Shown: positions 1-8,049 of the stretch, one piece after another
Layout of the letters: every line of letters begins with the position of its first letter
Numbering within the stretch: position 1 is the first letter of the stretch
Assembly: GCF_001889605.1 (NCBI RefSeq)
Contig: NZ_CP018171.1
Location: 3,494,501-3,558,500 of the forward strand
Direction: 5' to 3'
Length of the DNA stretch: 64,000 bases
DNA from: Aquibium oceanicum
Lineage (GTDB): Bacteria; Pseudomonadota; Alphaproteobacteria; Rhizobiales; Rhizobiaceae
Translations under genes and position numbers: made by a program
Notes under the pieces: model-generated
What the model was told of the DNA's origin: nothing
The model's input: the letters and a program-made list of their open reading frames with translations, nothing else
Database searches by the model: none

Positions 1-8
1 GGGCCGCC

Positions 9-200
9 TCAGCAGTGGATCGCGGCCAGCCGCTGGAGAAAATCCTGGAGGCGCTGTAATTCGGGCGGCAGTTCGGCCGATCTCGACCGGTAGCCGAAGG
101 CGAGGCGTTCCAGATCCTTTTGCGCCCTCCAGATGTCGTAGGATCCCAACTCCGTCGCCCCCGCCGCTGGGACGGCCTCGTTCACGCTGCTCATACCCAT
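9..200 (-). CDS. small hypothetical protein downstream of hemN
   Basis: Short reading frame of 63 residues in the same direction as hemN and about 90 bases after it. The ATG at 200 is preceded by AGGAG at a good distance, so I prefer it to the upstream TTG at 215. The protein is soluble, with no signal peptide or membrane segment, and its second half looks helical with many Leu, Arg and Gln (DLERLAFGYR, LQRLQDFLQRLAA). I do not recognise a family. It could be carried on the hemN transcript. The good ribosome binding site is the main reason to keep it. Confidence 0.45.
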   Translation of the reverse strand: MGMSSVNEAVPAAGATELGSYDIWRAQKDLERLAFGYRSRSAELPPELQRLQDFLQRLAAIHC

Positions 201-287
201 CTGCGTCTCCTGCAAGCTTCAAGAGCCGCAACCTATCGTCGCAGGTGCCTGCCTTCTTTGCGCGCGGTCAAAAATGGCGGAAAATGT

Positions 288-1637
288 TCACACCGCGGCG
301 GAATGCCGTGCCTCGCCCTGTTTCAGGTAGCTGTCGAAGCGGGCCGCCACGGTGCGCACCAGCGGCCGGTGCTTTTCCGGAACGACGAAGAGGTCGCCGC
401 GTCGCACGAGCCAGGGATGGCGTCCGGTGGTCGAAAGCAGCGCCGCTTCGGCAATGAGCGGCCGCGCGACGGGTCCGAACCGAACTGCCGCCTCCTCCGC
501 ATCGAAGGCGAAGTCGCACATCAGGCGTTCGATGATCCAGGCGCGCGCATGGTCTTCCGCGCTGAGTTCGATACCTCTGACCGTCGCCAGGCCGCCTTCA
601 TCAACCGTTCTCTGATAGACCGAGGTCGCCGGCTGGTTCTGCGCGTAGCCCTGCCGGAACCGGCTGATCGAGGAGGCTCCTAGGCCAATGAGGGTCTCGC
701 AGCGCTCGTCGGTGTAGCCCTGGAAATTCCGTTTCAGGCGCCCTTCCCGCGCCGCTTCGGCAAGACTGTCCTCCGGTCTGGCGAAATGGTCGATGCCGAT
801 TGTCTGGTAGCCGGCTTCCTCGATCAGGCGGGCTGCCAGCATGGACTGGGCGTAGCGTTCCTCGGGCTGCGGCAGCCAGTCGTCGGCGATCATGGTCTGG
901 TGCTTCTTGAACCACGGAACGTGGGCATAGCCGAACAAGGCAATCCGGTCGGGCCGGAGGCTCAGCGCCTTCGTCACCGTCTGCTCCAGGGTCGCGCAGG
1001 TCTGGTGAGGCAGGCCGTAGAGAAGGTCGAGGTTGACGGACGTAATGCCGCGCTCGCGCAGGCCGTTCACCACCCGCTGTGTGCATTCGAAGCTCTGCTC
1101 GCGATTGATCGCCGCCTGCACCTTCGGGTCGAAATCCTGCACACCGAGGCTGGCGCGCGTCATGCCGATCGCGGCGAGCGCGTCCAGCCGTTCCTCCGTC
1201 ATGTCGTTGGGATCGATCTCGACGCTGATTTCGGGCTCGTCGACCAGGCGGAACGAATTGCGCAGCGATGCGCCGAGCCGCAGGATGTCCTCGGGTTTCA
1301 GCATGGTCGGCGAACCGCCGCCGAAGTGGATCGCCCGCACCGGCGCGCGGTTGCCGATCAGACCCGACACCGTCTCGATCTCGCGGCAGAGCGAGGCGAC
1401 ATAGCTCGCCACCGGATCGTACTGCCGGGTCTGCTTGGTGTGGCAGGCGCAGAACCAGCACAGGCGGTCGCAGAACGGCACATGGAGATAGAGCGAGATC
1501 GGCTCCTCGCGCTCGATCCGGAGGATCCAGTCGCGAACGGTCTCCGCGGTGATTCCGGCGTGGAAATGCGGCGCCGTCGGGTAGCTCGTGTAGCGCGGTA
1601 CGGCTTCATTCAGTCGTGACGTGTGCTCTTGGCGCAT
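288..1637 (-). CDS. hemN: oxygen-independent coproporphyrinogen III oxidase
   Basis: Radical SAM enzyme of 449 residues that decarboxylates coproporphyrinogen III to protoporphyrinogen IX without oxygen, allowing heme synthesis under microaerobic conditions. The protein opens with the HemN-type stretch PRYTSYPTAPHF, then has the CxxxCxxC cluster motif (CDRLCWFC) and GGGSPT for SAM binding. The N-terminal match favours true HemN over HemW. The ATG at 1637 has GAGGGAGC upstream; a longer frame to 1769 would run across the FNR box and is unlikely. It is divergent from the Fnr gene, with an FNR box between them, so low-oxygen induction is likely. Confidence 0.93.
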   Translation of the reverse strand: MRQEHTSRLNEAVPRYTSYPTAPHFHAGITAETVRDWILRIEREEPISLYLHVPFCDRLCWFCACHTKQTRQYDPVASYVASLCREIETVSGLIGNRAPVRAIHFGGGSPTMLKPEDILRLGASLRNSFRLVDEPEISVEIDPNDMTEERLDALAAIGMTRASLGVQDFDPKVQAAINREQSFECTQRVVNGLRERGITSVNLDLLYGLPHQTCATLEQTVTKALSLRPDRIALFGYAHVPWFKKHQTMIADDWLPQPEERYAQSMLAARLIEEAGYQTIGIDHFARPEDSLAEAAREGRLKRNFQGYTDERCETLIGLGASSISRFRQGYAQNQPATSVYQRTVDEGGLATVRGIELSAEDHARAWIIERLMCDFAFDAEEAAVRFGPVARPLIAEAALLSTTGRHPWLVRRGDLFVVPEKHRPLVRTVAARFDSYLKQGEARHSAAV

Positions 1638-1691
1638 CCGGAAAGCTCCCTCGCAATGCTTTTCGAATGCACTCCGGGCTTCCGACCAACC

Positions 1692-1705
1692 TTGATTTCG
1701 GTCAA
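1692..1705. promoter_or_regulatory. FNR/FixK box between hemN and fnr
   Basis: TTGATTTCGGTCAA fits the TTGAT-N4-ATCAA consensus with one mismatch. It lies 55 bases before hemN and 81 bases before the Fnr gene, so it can serve both, including autoregulation of fnr. Confidence 0.8.
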
Positions 1706-1785
1706 TGTGGTTCCGGATGAGACAATCTGGCGCAAGATCGGCGCCGGCAATTCCGCTACACCGGCGCAACGGCGATCACGGTTCG

Positions 1786-2511
1786 ATGGAAGACAGGCAG
1801 GATATCCACAACGCGGGCGTGCCCGTCCTTTGCGAAGCGTGCGAAGCGCGCCACCGGGGGATATGCGGAGCCTTGTCGCCCGATCAGCTGCTCGGCCTCT
1901 CCAAGACATCCTCGAAGCAGAAGATCGAAGCCGGCGCCGAACTGGTGGGAGACCAGGAGACGATCGATCACTATTCGAACGTGCTCGGCGGCGTGGTGAA
2001 GCTGACCAAAACGCTGTCGGACGGGCGCCAGCAGATCGTCGGCCTGCAGTTCGCCCCCGATTTCCTCGGGCGGCCGTTCAGGTCCGAGAGCGCGATCAAC
2101 GCGGAAGCCGCCACCGACGTGGCGCTGTGCTCCTTCCCCAAGGCCACCATCGAACGCATGATGAAGGAGAGCCCGGGCCTGGAGCACCTTCTCCTGACGC
2201 AGACGCTGAAGGAACTCGACGAGGCGCGCGACTGGATGGTGACGCTGGGCCGCAAGACCGCTGCCGAGAAGGTGGCGAGCTTCCTGCTGCTGATCGCCCG
2301 CAACATCGATCCGACGGCTCAGACCAAGTCGGGCGCGAGCTTCGACCTGCCGCTGACCCGCGCCGACATCGCGGATTTCCTCGGCCTCACCATCGAGACG
2401 GTGAGCCGGCAGCTGACGCGCCTGCGCGCCGACGGCGTCATCCGGATCGAGAACAACCGCCACGTCGTGGTCGACAACATGTCCCGCCTGGAAGCAAGGT
2501 CCGGCATCTGA
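1786..2511 (+). CDS. fnrL: Crp/Fnr-family oxygen-sensing regulator (FnrL/FnrN type)
   Basis: Transcription factor of 241 residues that likely activates the micro-oxic genes around it. Cys16, Cys19 and Cys27 (C-x2-C-x7-C) plus Cys115 match the four ligands of the FNR [4Fe-4S] cluster, so it should sense oxygen directly, unlike FixK, which lacks them. A cyclic-nucleotide-binding-like fold follows. The C-terminal helix-turn-helix contains ETVSRQLTRL, whose Glu and Ser-Arg are the residues that read TTGAT sites. The ATG at 1786 gives the usual family length; upstream in-frame starts would place the FNR box inside the gene. Three matching boxes lie nearby at hemN, ccoN and ccoG. Confidence 0.9.
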   Translation: MEDRQDIHNAGVPVLCEACEARHRGICGALSPDQLLGLSKTSSKQKIEAGAELVGDQETIDHYSNVLGGVVKLTKTLSDGRQQIVGLQFAPDFLGRPFRSESAINAEAATDVALCSFPKATIERMMKESPGLEHLLLTQTLKELDEARDWMVTLGRKTAAEKVASFLLLIARNIDPTAQTKSGASFDLPLTRADIADFLGLTIETVSRQLTRLRADGVIRIENNRHVVVDNMSRLEARSGI

Positions 2512-2533
2512 ACGGGACCGGCCGCGAGGCCTC

Positions 2534-2935
2534 TCAATCCTGCCGGAAGCAGTGGTCCCGGCTTCCCACGCCGGGCATGTCATAGAGCAGGACGATCACC
2601 GGTTCGCCGTCCGCCACCCGCTCGGCGTTCATGCCGAGGATGGCGACCGCGTCGCCGTCGGATGGCGCGAGCGGTCCCGATAGCCATTCGAACGACCCGT
2701 CCGCGCCAAGCCGGAAAATGCCGCCGCCAGCGGCGAGATCGGTCATCGCATACGTGCGATCGGCGGAGAAATCGATGGAATGGCTGACGCCGCGCTCGCT
2801 GCGGCAGAGGTAGGAGCCGGCGACGAGGAGCGGCGATGCACGGTATTCCGGGTCGAGTTCGAACGGCTTTGCGTAGGCGCCGGCCGGCAGGGCCGCCATC
2901 AGGACCGCCAGTGCGATCGTCTCAACGCTCCGCAC
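2534..2935 (-). CDS. exported hypothetical protein
   Basis: 133-residue protein starting at a GTG preceded by AGGAG. Residues 1-22 form a signal peptide ending in AYA before KPFELDP. The mature part has two cysteines (SYLCRSERG and DHCFRQD) that could form a disulfide and has no recognisable domain. It is convergent with fnrL and follows the hemerythrin gene in the same direction, so it may share that gene's FNR-controlled promoter. The family is unknown to me. A longer frame reaching 3043 exists but overlaps the end of the hemerythrin gene. Confidence 0.6.
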   Translation of the reverse strand: MRSVETIALAVLMAALPAGAYAKPFELDPEYRASPLLVAGSYLCRSERGVSHSIDFSADRTYAMTDLAAGGGIFRLGADGSFEWLSGPLAPSDGDAVAILGMNAERVADGEPVIVLLYDMPGVGSRDHCFRQD

Positions 2936-3011
2936 GGCCTTGCCACTCCTGCCTTGGAAACCGACGGCCAGCCTAGCGTTCCAGCGGCTCCTGTCCAGCA
3001 GGACCCAGTCG

Positions 3012-3536
3012 CTAGGCGTGCCGGTCGCCCGCCGAGGTCGCATGGATCAGCGGCAGGACGTGTTCCTGCTCGAACGCGACGTGGCGGCGCACACCCTCGA
3101 AGAAGGCGCGGAGCATGAAGCCGAGCGCTTCGGGGTTGGTGACGGCTTCGCCATGGCCGATCGCCAGCAGCGCTTCCGAAAGATCCTGCGCCGAGCATTC
3201 GTCCTCCACGTGCTCGGCCCGCAGGCGCTTCACCGTGCTTGCCGCGCGCTGGCCGGGTCCACCGACTTCGAAGGCCGGATAGACGATCTCTTCCTCGTAG
3301 CGATGGCATTCGCGAAGAAGAGGCACCAGCGAACTCGCCACCTCGAGGCACCGGAATCGATCGATGCTCGACGGCAGTCCGTCTGCGATGGCCTCCAGCG
3401 CGTCGCAGATGCCGAGCTTTCGCTCGTGCGCGCGGCCGAGTTCCACGCATGGCACCGCCCCCTCCCGTCCGCATGCGCCGGCGACCGGACAGATGTCCGG
3501 CTGCTCGCATGCCTGCGCCGCCGATTGCTTGTTCAC
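3012..3536 (-). CDS. hemerythrin domain protein
   Basis: 174-residue cytoplasmic protein with a hemerythrin-like di-iron four-helix bundle. The ligand pattern is visible: a His in GRAHERKL, His-x3-Glu in RECHRYEEEIVYPAFE, a His in RAEHVEDE, and His-x4-His in VAFEQEHVLPLIH with its preceding RRH. Such proteins bind oxygen or nitric oxide, or store iron. The N-terminus also carries several cysteines (ACEQPDICPVAGAC), whose role is unclear. It is divergent from ccoN with an FNR box in the 169-base gap, so it is probably induced together with the oxidase and may protect it or scavenge O2 or NO. Confidence 0.82.
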   Translation of the reverse strand: MNKQSAAQACEQPDICPVAGACGREGAVPCVELGRAHERKLGICDALEAIADGLPSSIDRFRCLEVASSLVPLLRECHRYEEEIVYPAFEVGGPGQRAASTVKRLRAEHVEDECSAQDLSEALLAIGHGEAVTNPEALGFMLRAFFEGVRRHVAFEQEHVLPLIHATSAGDRHA

Positions 3537-3601
3537 CGGTGCGAATTCCCCTGCTGCACGGTTCGATCCGCAGAACGTGCCAGACCTCCCGGCGCCCGTT
3601 C

Positions 3602-3615
3602 TTGACCTGAATCAA
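3602..3615. promoter_or_regulatory. FNR box between hemerythrin gene and ccoN
   Basis: TTGACCTGAATCAA matches TTGAT-N4-ATCAA with one mismatch. It is 90 bases upstream of ccoN and 65 bases upstream of the divergent hemerythrin gene, so both may be activated by the Fnr protein encoded at 1786. Confidence 0.85.
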
Positions 3616-3705
3616 GGCGGTGGGGGGTCCGAGGCGCGAGAAACCGGCACACGGGCGGCCACGAGTCGCCTGACTTTGGTTTCATGAGCGCGAGCGGGGA
3701 AAAAG

Positions 3706-5346
3706 ATGAAATACGGCGCAGAAATCGTGGGGATAGGCCTCTTCGCCTTCCTGGCTCTGCTGGGTGCGGCCTTTGCGACCGACACCCTGTTCCAGCAACA
3801 TATGTGGGTCCTCATGACGGTCCTCGTCATCAGCGCAGCCGTGCTCATGCGCAACACGTCATTCGGGCCGCGCGCCACGGCCGAGGCGGCGGCGATCCCC
3901 TTCAAGACGAACGGCACCGACTACCTGGACGGCGTCGTGCGCTACGGCGCCGTCGCCACCGTGTTCTGGGGTGTCGTCGGCTTCCTCGTTGGCGTGGTGG
4001 TGGCGCTTCAGCTCGCCTTCCCCGACTTGAACATCGAACCCTGGTTCAACTTCGGGCGCATGCGGCCGCTCCACACCTCCGCGGTCATCTTCGCTTTCGG
4101 CGGCAATGCGCTGATCGCGACGTCCCTCTACGTCGTGCAGCGGACATCCCGCGCACGTCTCTTCGGCGGCAATCTCGCCTGGTTCGTCTTCTGGGGCTAC
4201 CAGCTCTTCATCGTCATGGCGGCGACCGGCTATCTGCTGGGCATCACCCAGGGCCGCGAATACGCCGAGCCGGAATGGTATGTCGACCTGTGGCTGACCA
4301 TCGTCTGGGTCGCCTATCTCGTCGTCTTCCTCGGCACCATCATCAAGCGCAAGGAACCCCACATCTACGTGGCGAACTGGTTCTACCTGTCCTTCATCGT
4401 TACCATCGCGATGCTGCACGTGGTGAACAACCTGGCCATCCCGGTTTCGATCACGGGTATCAAGAGCTACTCGGCCTTCTCGGGCGTCCAGGATGCGCTG
4501 ACACAGTGGTGGTACGGCCACAACGCGGTCGGCTTCTTCCTGACCGCCGGCTTCCTCGGCATGATGTACTACTTCGTGCCCAAGCAGGCCGGCCGCCCGG
4601 TCTATTCCTACCGGCTGTCGATCATCCACTTCTGGGCGCTGATCTTCCTCTACATCTGGGCAGGTCCGCACCACCTGCACTACACCGCCCTGCCCGACTG
4701 GGCGCAGACGCTGGGCATGGTGTTCTCCATCATGCTGTGGATGCCCTCCTGGGGCGGCATGATCAACGGCCTGATGACGCTGTCGGGCGCCTGGGACAAG
4801 CTCCGGACCGATCCCATCATCCGCATGATGGTGCTGGCGATCGCCTTCTACGGCATGTCGACCTTCGAGGGCCCGATGATGTCGATCAAGGCGGTGAACT
4901 CGCTCAGCCACTACACGGACTGGACCATCGGCCACGTGCATTCGGGCGCGCTCGGATGGGTCGGCATGATCTCCTTCGGCGCCATCTACTACCTGGTTCC
5001 GAAGCTGTGGTACCGCGAGCGGCTCTATTCGCTGCGCCTAGTGACCTGGCACTTCTGGCTCGCCACGATCGGCATCGTCATCTACGCCGCCGTGATGTGG
5101 GTCGCGGGCATCCAGCAGGGTCTCATGTGGCGCGAGTACGACGATCAGGGCTTCCTGGTCTACTCCTTCGCCGAGTCCGTCGCCGCGATGAAGCCCTACT
5201 TCGTCGTCCGTGCCCTGGGCGGCGCCCTCTACCTGGCCGGCGCGCTCGTCATGGCCTGGAACGTCTTCATGACCATCCGCGGCTACCAGCGCCAAGAGGA
5301 GCCCATCGGCGGCTTCGCTCCCGCTTCCGTGCAGCCCGCCGAATAA
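3706..5346 (+). CDS. ccoN: cbb3-type cytochrome c oxidase subunit I
   Basis: Catalytic membrane subunit (546 residues) of the high-affinity cbb3 oxidase, which reduces O2 and pumps protons at low oxygen. It has about 12 hydrophobic segments. The copper-B ligands are seen in WWYGHNAV and in the His pair of AGPHHLHY. The heme ligands include the His near MRPLHTSAV and the two His of [10 protein letters not shown]. First gene of ccoNOQP, with an FNR box upstream. The next gene, ccoO, starts 12 bases after its stop. Confidence 0.97.
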   Translation: MKYGAEIVGIGLFAFLALLGAAFATDTLFQQHMWVLMTVLVISAAVLMRNTSFGPRATAEAAAIPFKTNGTDYLDGVVRYGAVATVFWGVVGFLVGVVVALQLAFPDLNIEPWFNFGRMRPLHTSAVIFAFGGNALIATSLYVVQRTSRARLFGGNLAWFVFWGYQLFIVMAATGYLLGITQGREYAEPEWYVDLWLTIVWVAYLVVFLGTIIKRKEPHIYVANWFYLSFIVTIAMLHVVNNLAIPVSITGIKSYSAFSGVQDALTQWWYGHNAVGFFLTAGFLGMMYYFVPKQAGRPVYSYRLSIIHFWALIFLYIWAGPHHLHYTALPDWAQTLGMVFSIMLWMPSWGGMINGLMTLSGAWDKLRTDPIIRMMVLAIAFYGMSTFEGPMMSIKAVNSLSHYTDWTIGHVHSGALGWVGMISFGAIYYLVPKLWYRERLYSLRLVTWHFWLATIGIVIYAAVMWVAGIQQGLMWREYDDQGFLVYSFAESVAAMKPYFVVRALGGALYLAGALVMAWNVFMTIRGYQRQEEPIGGFAPASVQPAE

Positions 5347-5358
5347 GGAACCTCACCG

Positions 5359-6090
5359 ATGGCACTCATTGACAAGCATGCGATCCTGGAGCGGAACGCG
5401 ACCCTTCTCCTGGTCGGTTCCTTCCTGGTCGTCACCATTGGCGGCATCGTCGAGATCGCGCCTTTGTTCTATCTCGAGAACACGATCGAGAAGGTGGAGG
5501 GGATGCGTCCCTATTCGCCGCTCGAACTCGCCGGCCGCGACATCTACATCCGCGAGGGCTGCTACGTCTGCCACTCGCAGATGATCCGGCCCTTCCGCGA
5601 CGAGGTAGAGCGCTATGGCCACTACAGCCTCGCCGCCGAATCCATGTACGACCACCCCTTCCAGTGGGGATCGAAGCGCACCGGGCCCGACCTCGCCCGC
5701 GTCGGCGACCGCTATTCCAACGAATGGCACGTGCAGCACCTGACCGAGCCGCGCTCGGTCGTGCCGGAATCGGTCATGCCGAGCTATGCGTTCCTCAAGG
5801 AGACACCGCTCGAGGTGAAGGGCTTCTCCACCCACCTCGTCGCCAATGCCCGCGTCGGCGTGCCCTATACCGAGGAAATGATCGCCAGCGCGGAAGCCGA
5901 CATGCGCGCCCAGGCGGACCCCGACGCAGACTGGTCGGGCATCGAGGAGCGCTATCCCAAGGCGAAACTCGGCGACTTCGACGGCGACCCGTCGGCGCTG
6001 ACCGAAATGGACGCGCTCGTCGCCTACCTGCAGATGCTCGGCACGCTGGTCGACTTCTCGACCTACGACGAAGCCGCCGGCTACCGCTGA
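5359..6090 (+). CDS. ccoO: cbb3-type cytochrome c oxidase subunit II (mono-heme c)
   Basis: 243-residue membrane-anchored c-type cytochrome that passes electrons to CcoN. A single N-terminal membrane segment ([20 protein letters not shown]) is followed by the heme-binding motif [12 protein letters not shown] and a periplasmic domain. A Met in ESVMPSYAF is the likely distal heme ligand. Length is normal. It sits between ccoN and ccoQ with short gaps, consistent with one transcript. Confidence 0.96.
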   Translation: MALIDKHAILERNATLLLVGSFLVVTIGGIVEIAPLFYLENTIEKVEGMRPYSPLELAGRDIYIREGCYVCHSQMIRPFRDEVERYGHYSLAAESMYDHPFQWGSKRTGPDLARVGDRYSNEWHVQHLTEPRSVVPESVMPSYAFLKETPLEVKGFSTHLVANARVGVPYTEEMIASAEADMRAQADPDADWSGIEERYPKAKLGDFDGDPSALTEMDALVAYLQMLGTLVDFSTYDEAAGYR

Positions 6091-6101
6091 GGAGAACCGC
6101 C

Positions 6102-6254
6102 ATGGAAATCTACACCGCCATGCGGCACTTCGCCGACAGCTGGGGTCTCCTGTTCATGACCCTGTTCTTTGTCGGCGCCGTGCTCTTCGCCTTCCGCCCC
6201 GGCAGCCGCAGGCATGCCGAAGAGGCCGCGCAAATCCCACTCAAGGACGACTGA
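6102..6254 (+). CDS. ccoQ: cbb3-type oxidase small subunit
   Basis: 50-residue protein with one membrane helix (SWGLLFMTLFFVGAVLFAF) and a short charged C-terminal tail, as expected for CcoQ/FixQ, which stabilises the oxidase complex. The ATG at 6102 has GGAGAA upstream. It lies 11 bases after ccoO and its stop is 1 base before the ccoP start. Confidence 0.92.
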   Translation: MEIYTAMRHFADSWGLLFMTLFFVGAVLFAFRPGSRRHAEEAAQIPLKDD

Positions 6255-6255
6255 A

Positions 6256-7119
6256 ATGAGCAAGGAACACATCGACGAGGTATCCGGCGTCTCGACGACC
6301 GGACACGAGTGGGACGGCATCAGGGAGCTCAACAATCCGCTCCCGCGCTGGTGGGTCTGGACCTTCTACGCGACGATCGTGTGGGCGATCGGCTACATGA
6401 TCTTCTATCCCGCGTGGCCGCTGGTCTCTTCGGCGACGACGGGGCTGCTCGGCTATTCGAGCCGCGCGGAGGTGCGCCAGGAGCTCGAGAACGCCGAAAT
6501 CGCCAGGCGCGACTACGTCGGCGCGGTCCGCTCGTCCGAATTGAGCGACATCCTGGCCGACGACACGCTGCGCCAGTTCGCCACCGCGGCCGGCGCGGCG
6601 GCCTTCAAAGTCAACTGCATCCAGTGCCATGCGACCGGCGCGCAGGGCTCGCCGGGCTACCCGAACCTCAACGACGACGAGTGGCTGTGGGGCGGCGACA
6701 TCGACGCGATCCACCAGACGATCGCGCACGGCATCCGCTTCGCAGGCGACGATGAGACCCGCATCTCCGAAATGCCCGCCTTCGGCGACATCCTGGAGCC
6801 TGACCAGATCAGGCAGACGGCGGCCTATGTCGCGTCGCTGACAGGAACGCCCTCCAGCCCGGAGATGGCGGAAGCGGGTGCGACGGTATTCGCGGAAAAC
6901 TGCGCCGCCTGCCATGGCGACGATGCCAAGGGCATGAAGGATCTGGGCGCGCCGTCTCTCGCCGATCCCATCTGGCTCTACGGTTCCACCGAGGCCGAGA
7001 TCGCCGCGCAGATCCGCGCACCAAGGCACGGGGTCATGCCCGCCTGGCAGGCGCGCCTGGGCGAGACGACCGTCAAGGAACTGGCAGTGTACATCCACTC
7101 GCTGGGCGGGGGAGAGTGA
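6256..7119 (+). CDS. ccoP: cbb3-type oxidase subunit III (di-heme c)
   Basis: 287-residue di-heme cytochrome c, the electron entry subunit of the cbb3 oxidase. An N-terminal membrane segment (WWVWTFYATIVWAIGYMIFY) is followed by two cytochrome c domains with CIQCH and CAACH. Met residues in SEMPAF and GVMPAWQ are the likely axial ligands. The start at 6256 follows the ccoQ stop almost directly; a longer frame from 6169 would overlap ccoQ and is rejected. A strong hairpin terminator follows the stop. Confidence 0.96.
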   Translation: MSKEHIDEVSGVSTTGHEWDGIRELNNPLPRWWVWTFYATIVWAIGYMIFYPAWPLVSSATTGLLGYSSRAEVRQELENAEIARRDYVGAVRSSELSDILADDTLRQFATAAGAAAFKVNCIQCHATGAQGSPGYPNLNDDEWLWGGDIDAIHQTIAHGIRFAGDDETRISEMPAFGDILEPDQIRQTAAYVASLTGTPSSPEMAEAGATVFAENCAACHGDDAKGMKDLGAPSLADPIWLYGSTEAEIAAQIRAPRHGVMPAWQARLGETTVKELAVYIHSLGGGE

Positions 7120-7164
7120 GGGGCGGCGCCATCGCTCTAAGCTTCCTCGAACAGGCATCCAAGG

Positions 7165-7195
7165 ACCCGGCGCCCGCGCCGGGTTCTGTCTTTTT
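7165..7195 (+). terminator. rho-independent terminator after ccoNOQP
   Basis: Perfect 8-bp stem (ACCCGGCG at 7165-7172 with CGCCGGGT at 7177-7184) with a 4-base loop, followed by a T-rich tract ending in five T. It separates the oxidase operon from the genes downstream. Confidence 0.85.
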
Positions 7196-7216
7196 GGTAC
7201 TCCTTCCGGGAGGCAG

Positions 7217-7450
7217 CTAGCCTTGGTCTGGCCCCGCGTCTTCCCGGTCCAGCCGGTCGAGTATGGCGAGAGCGGCCGGAACGTCGGCCATTGCCGCGTG
7301 CGCGCGAAACCGGGTCTCGGTGTCGAACGATGCGATCGCCTCGTAAGCCATGCGCTCGAAGAGCTTGTTCACGCTCATTCCGCGCGCCTTCGCAAGCCCC
7401 TTGAGCCGCTCGGCGGCGTCGTCCGGCAGTCGGATGGTCAAGGTGCTCAT
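7217..7450 (-). CDS. ribbon-helix-helix antitoxin
   Basis: 77-residue protein with an N-terminal ribbon-helix-helix: a beta strand (TLTIRLPDD) followed by helices with KARGMSVNKLFERM, typical of small DNA-binding antitoxins. It overlaps the end of the PIN toxin gene by 4 bases (ATGA), so the toxin is translated first and the antitoxin second, the reverse of most vapBC pairs. It should neutralise the PIN protein and repress the pair. The module lies between the two cbb3 operons on the opposite strand. Confidence 0.8.
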   Translation of the reverse strand: MSTLTIRLPDDAAERLKGLAKARGMSVNKLFERMAYEAIASFDTETRFRAHAAMADVPAALAILDRLDREDAGPDQG

Positions 7451-7863
7451 GTCAGCTGCTCCAGAAATTCGCGCGGCGTCATAATGCGTAGTTGGCGGAA
7501 GATCAGTTCGCCACGTGTGACGTCTCTAACATTGTGCGTCACGATGGCCGAGGCACGTCCGGCGATGGCCAGTTCGATCAGATGATTGTCCTTCTCGTCC
7601 GGCAGGTTGGGACGCCAGCCGAAATGGATCGTGACCCAGCGACCGGAATGCGCGAGCGCCATCAAAACCTGCCGCCTTTCTTCGGATGTCGTCTCCTCCG
7701 TCCAGATGTCCCGACCAAGCACGTCTTCGTATTCGAGCCAGAGCGCGTTCCCGAACAAAGGCCTGATCAGACCCAATAATGCGCGGCGGATCACTTCACG
7801 CGACGCCCCGCCTTGCGATCGCAACGCGGAGACAAAGACACTTGTATCGAGCACGACGTCCAT
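7447..7863 (-). CDS. PIN-domain toxin (putative ribonuclease)
   Basis: 138-residue PIN-family protein of the putative toxin-antitoxin type. MDVVLDTSVFVSAL holds the first catalytic Asp. DEKDNHLIELA holds the central acidic cluster, and AIVTHNVRDV is the third strand with its conserved Asp. The predicted activity is Mg2+-dependent RNA cleavage. I chose the ATG at 7863 because the PIN fold begins right there; a start at 7890 would add nine residues. It overlaps the antitoxin gene by 4 bases. It is divergent from ccoG and lies just upstream of the ccoG FNR box. Confidence 0.8.
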   Translation of the reverse strand: MDVVLDTSVFVSALRSQGGASREVIRRALLGLIRPLFGNALWLEYEDVLGRDIWTEETTSEERRQVLMALAHSGRWVTIHFGWRPNLPDEKDNHLIELAIAGRASAIVTHNVRDVTRGELIFRQLRIMTPREFLEQLT

Positions 7864-7976
7864 CGGCCATGATGGCATATATGCTGGCATCCGAGAACCC
7901 GCAATTCTTCTCGGATGGCTGGACGCATGTCCGAGATCGCTTCACCGTCCGGCCCGCACCATCCCCCTCCCCGCAT

Positions 7977-7990
7977 TTGACGCTGATCAA
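7977..7990. promoter_or_regulatory. FNR box upstream of ccoG
   Basis: TTGACGCTGATCAA fits TTGAT-N4-ATCAA with one mismatch, 59 bases before the ccoG ATG. It gives the ccoGHIS operon its own low-oxygen control, independent of the promoter of ccoNOQP. Confidence 0.85.
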
Positions 7991-8049
7991 GGCCGCATGT
8001 GCGCGGCCGTGGGAGAAGCCGGACAAACCTGCCAGCAGAGTGCCCGCCG

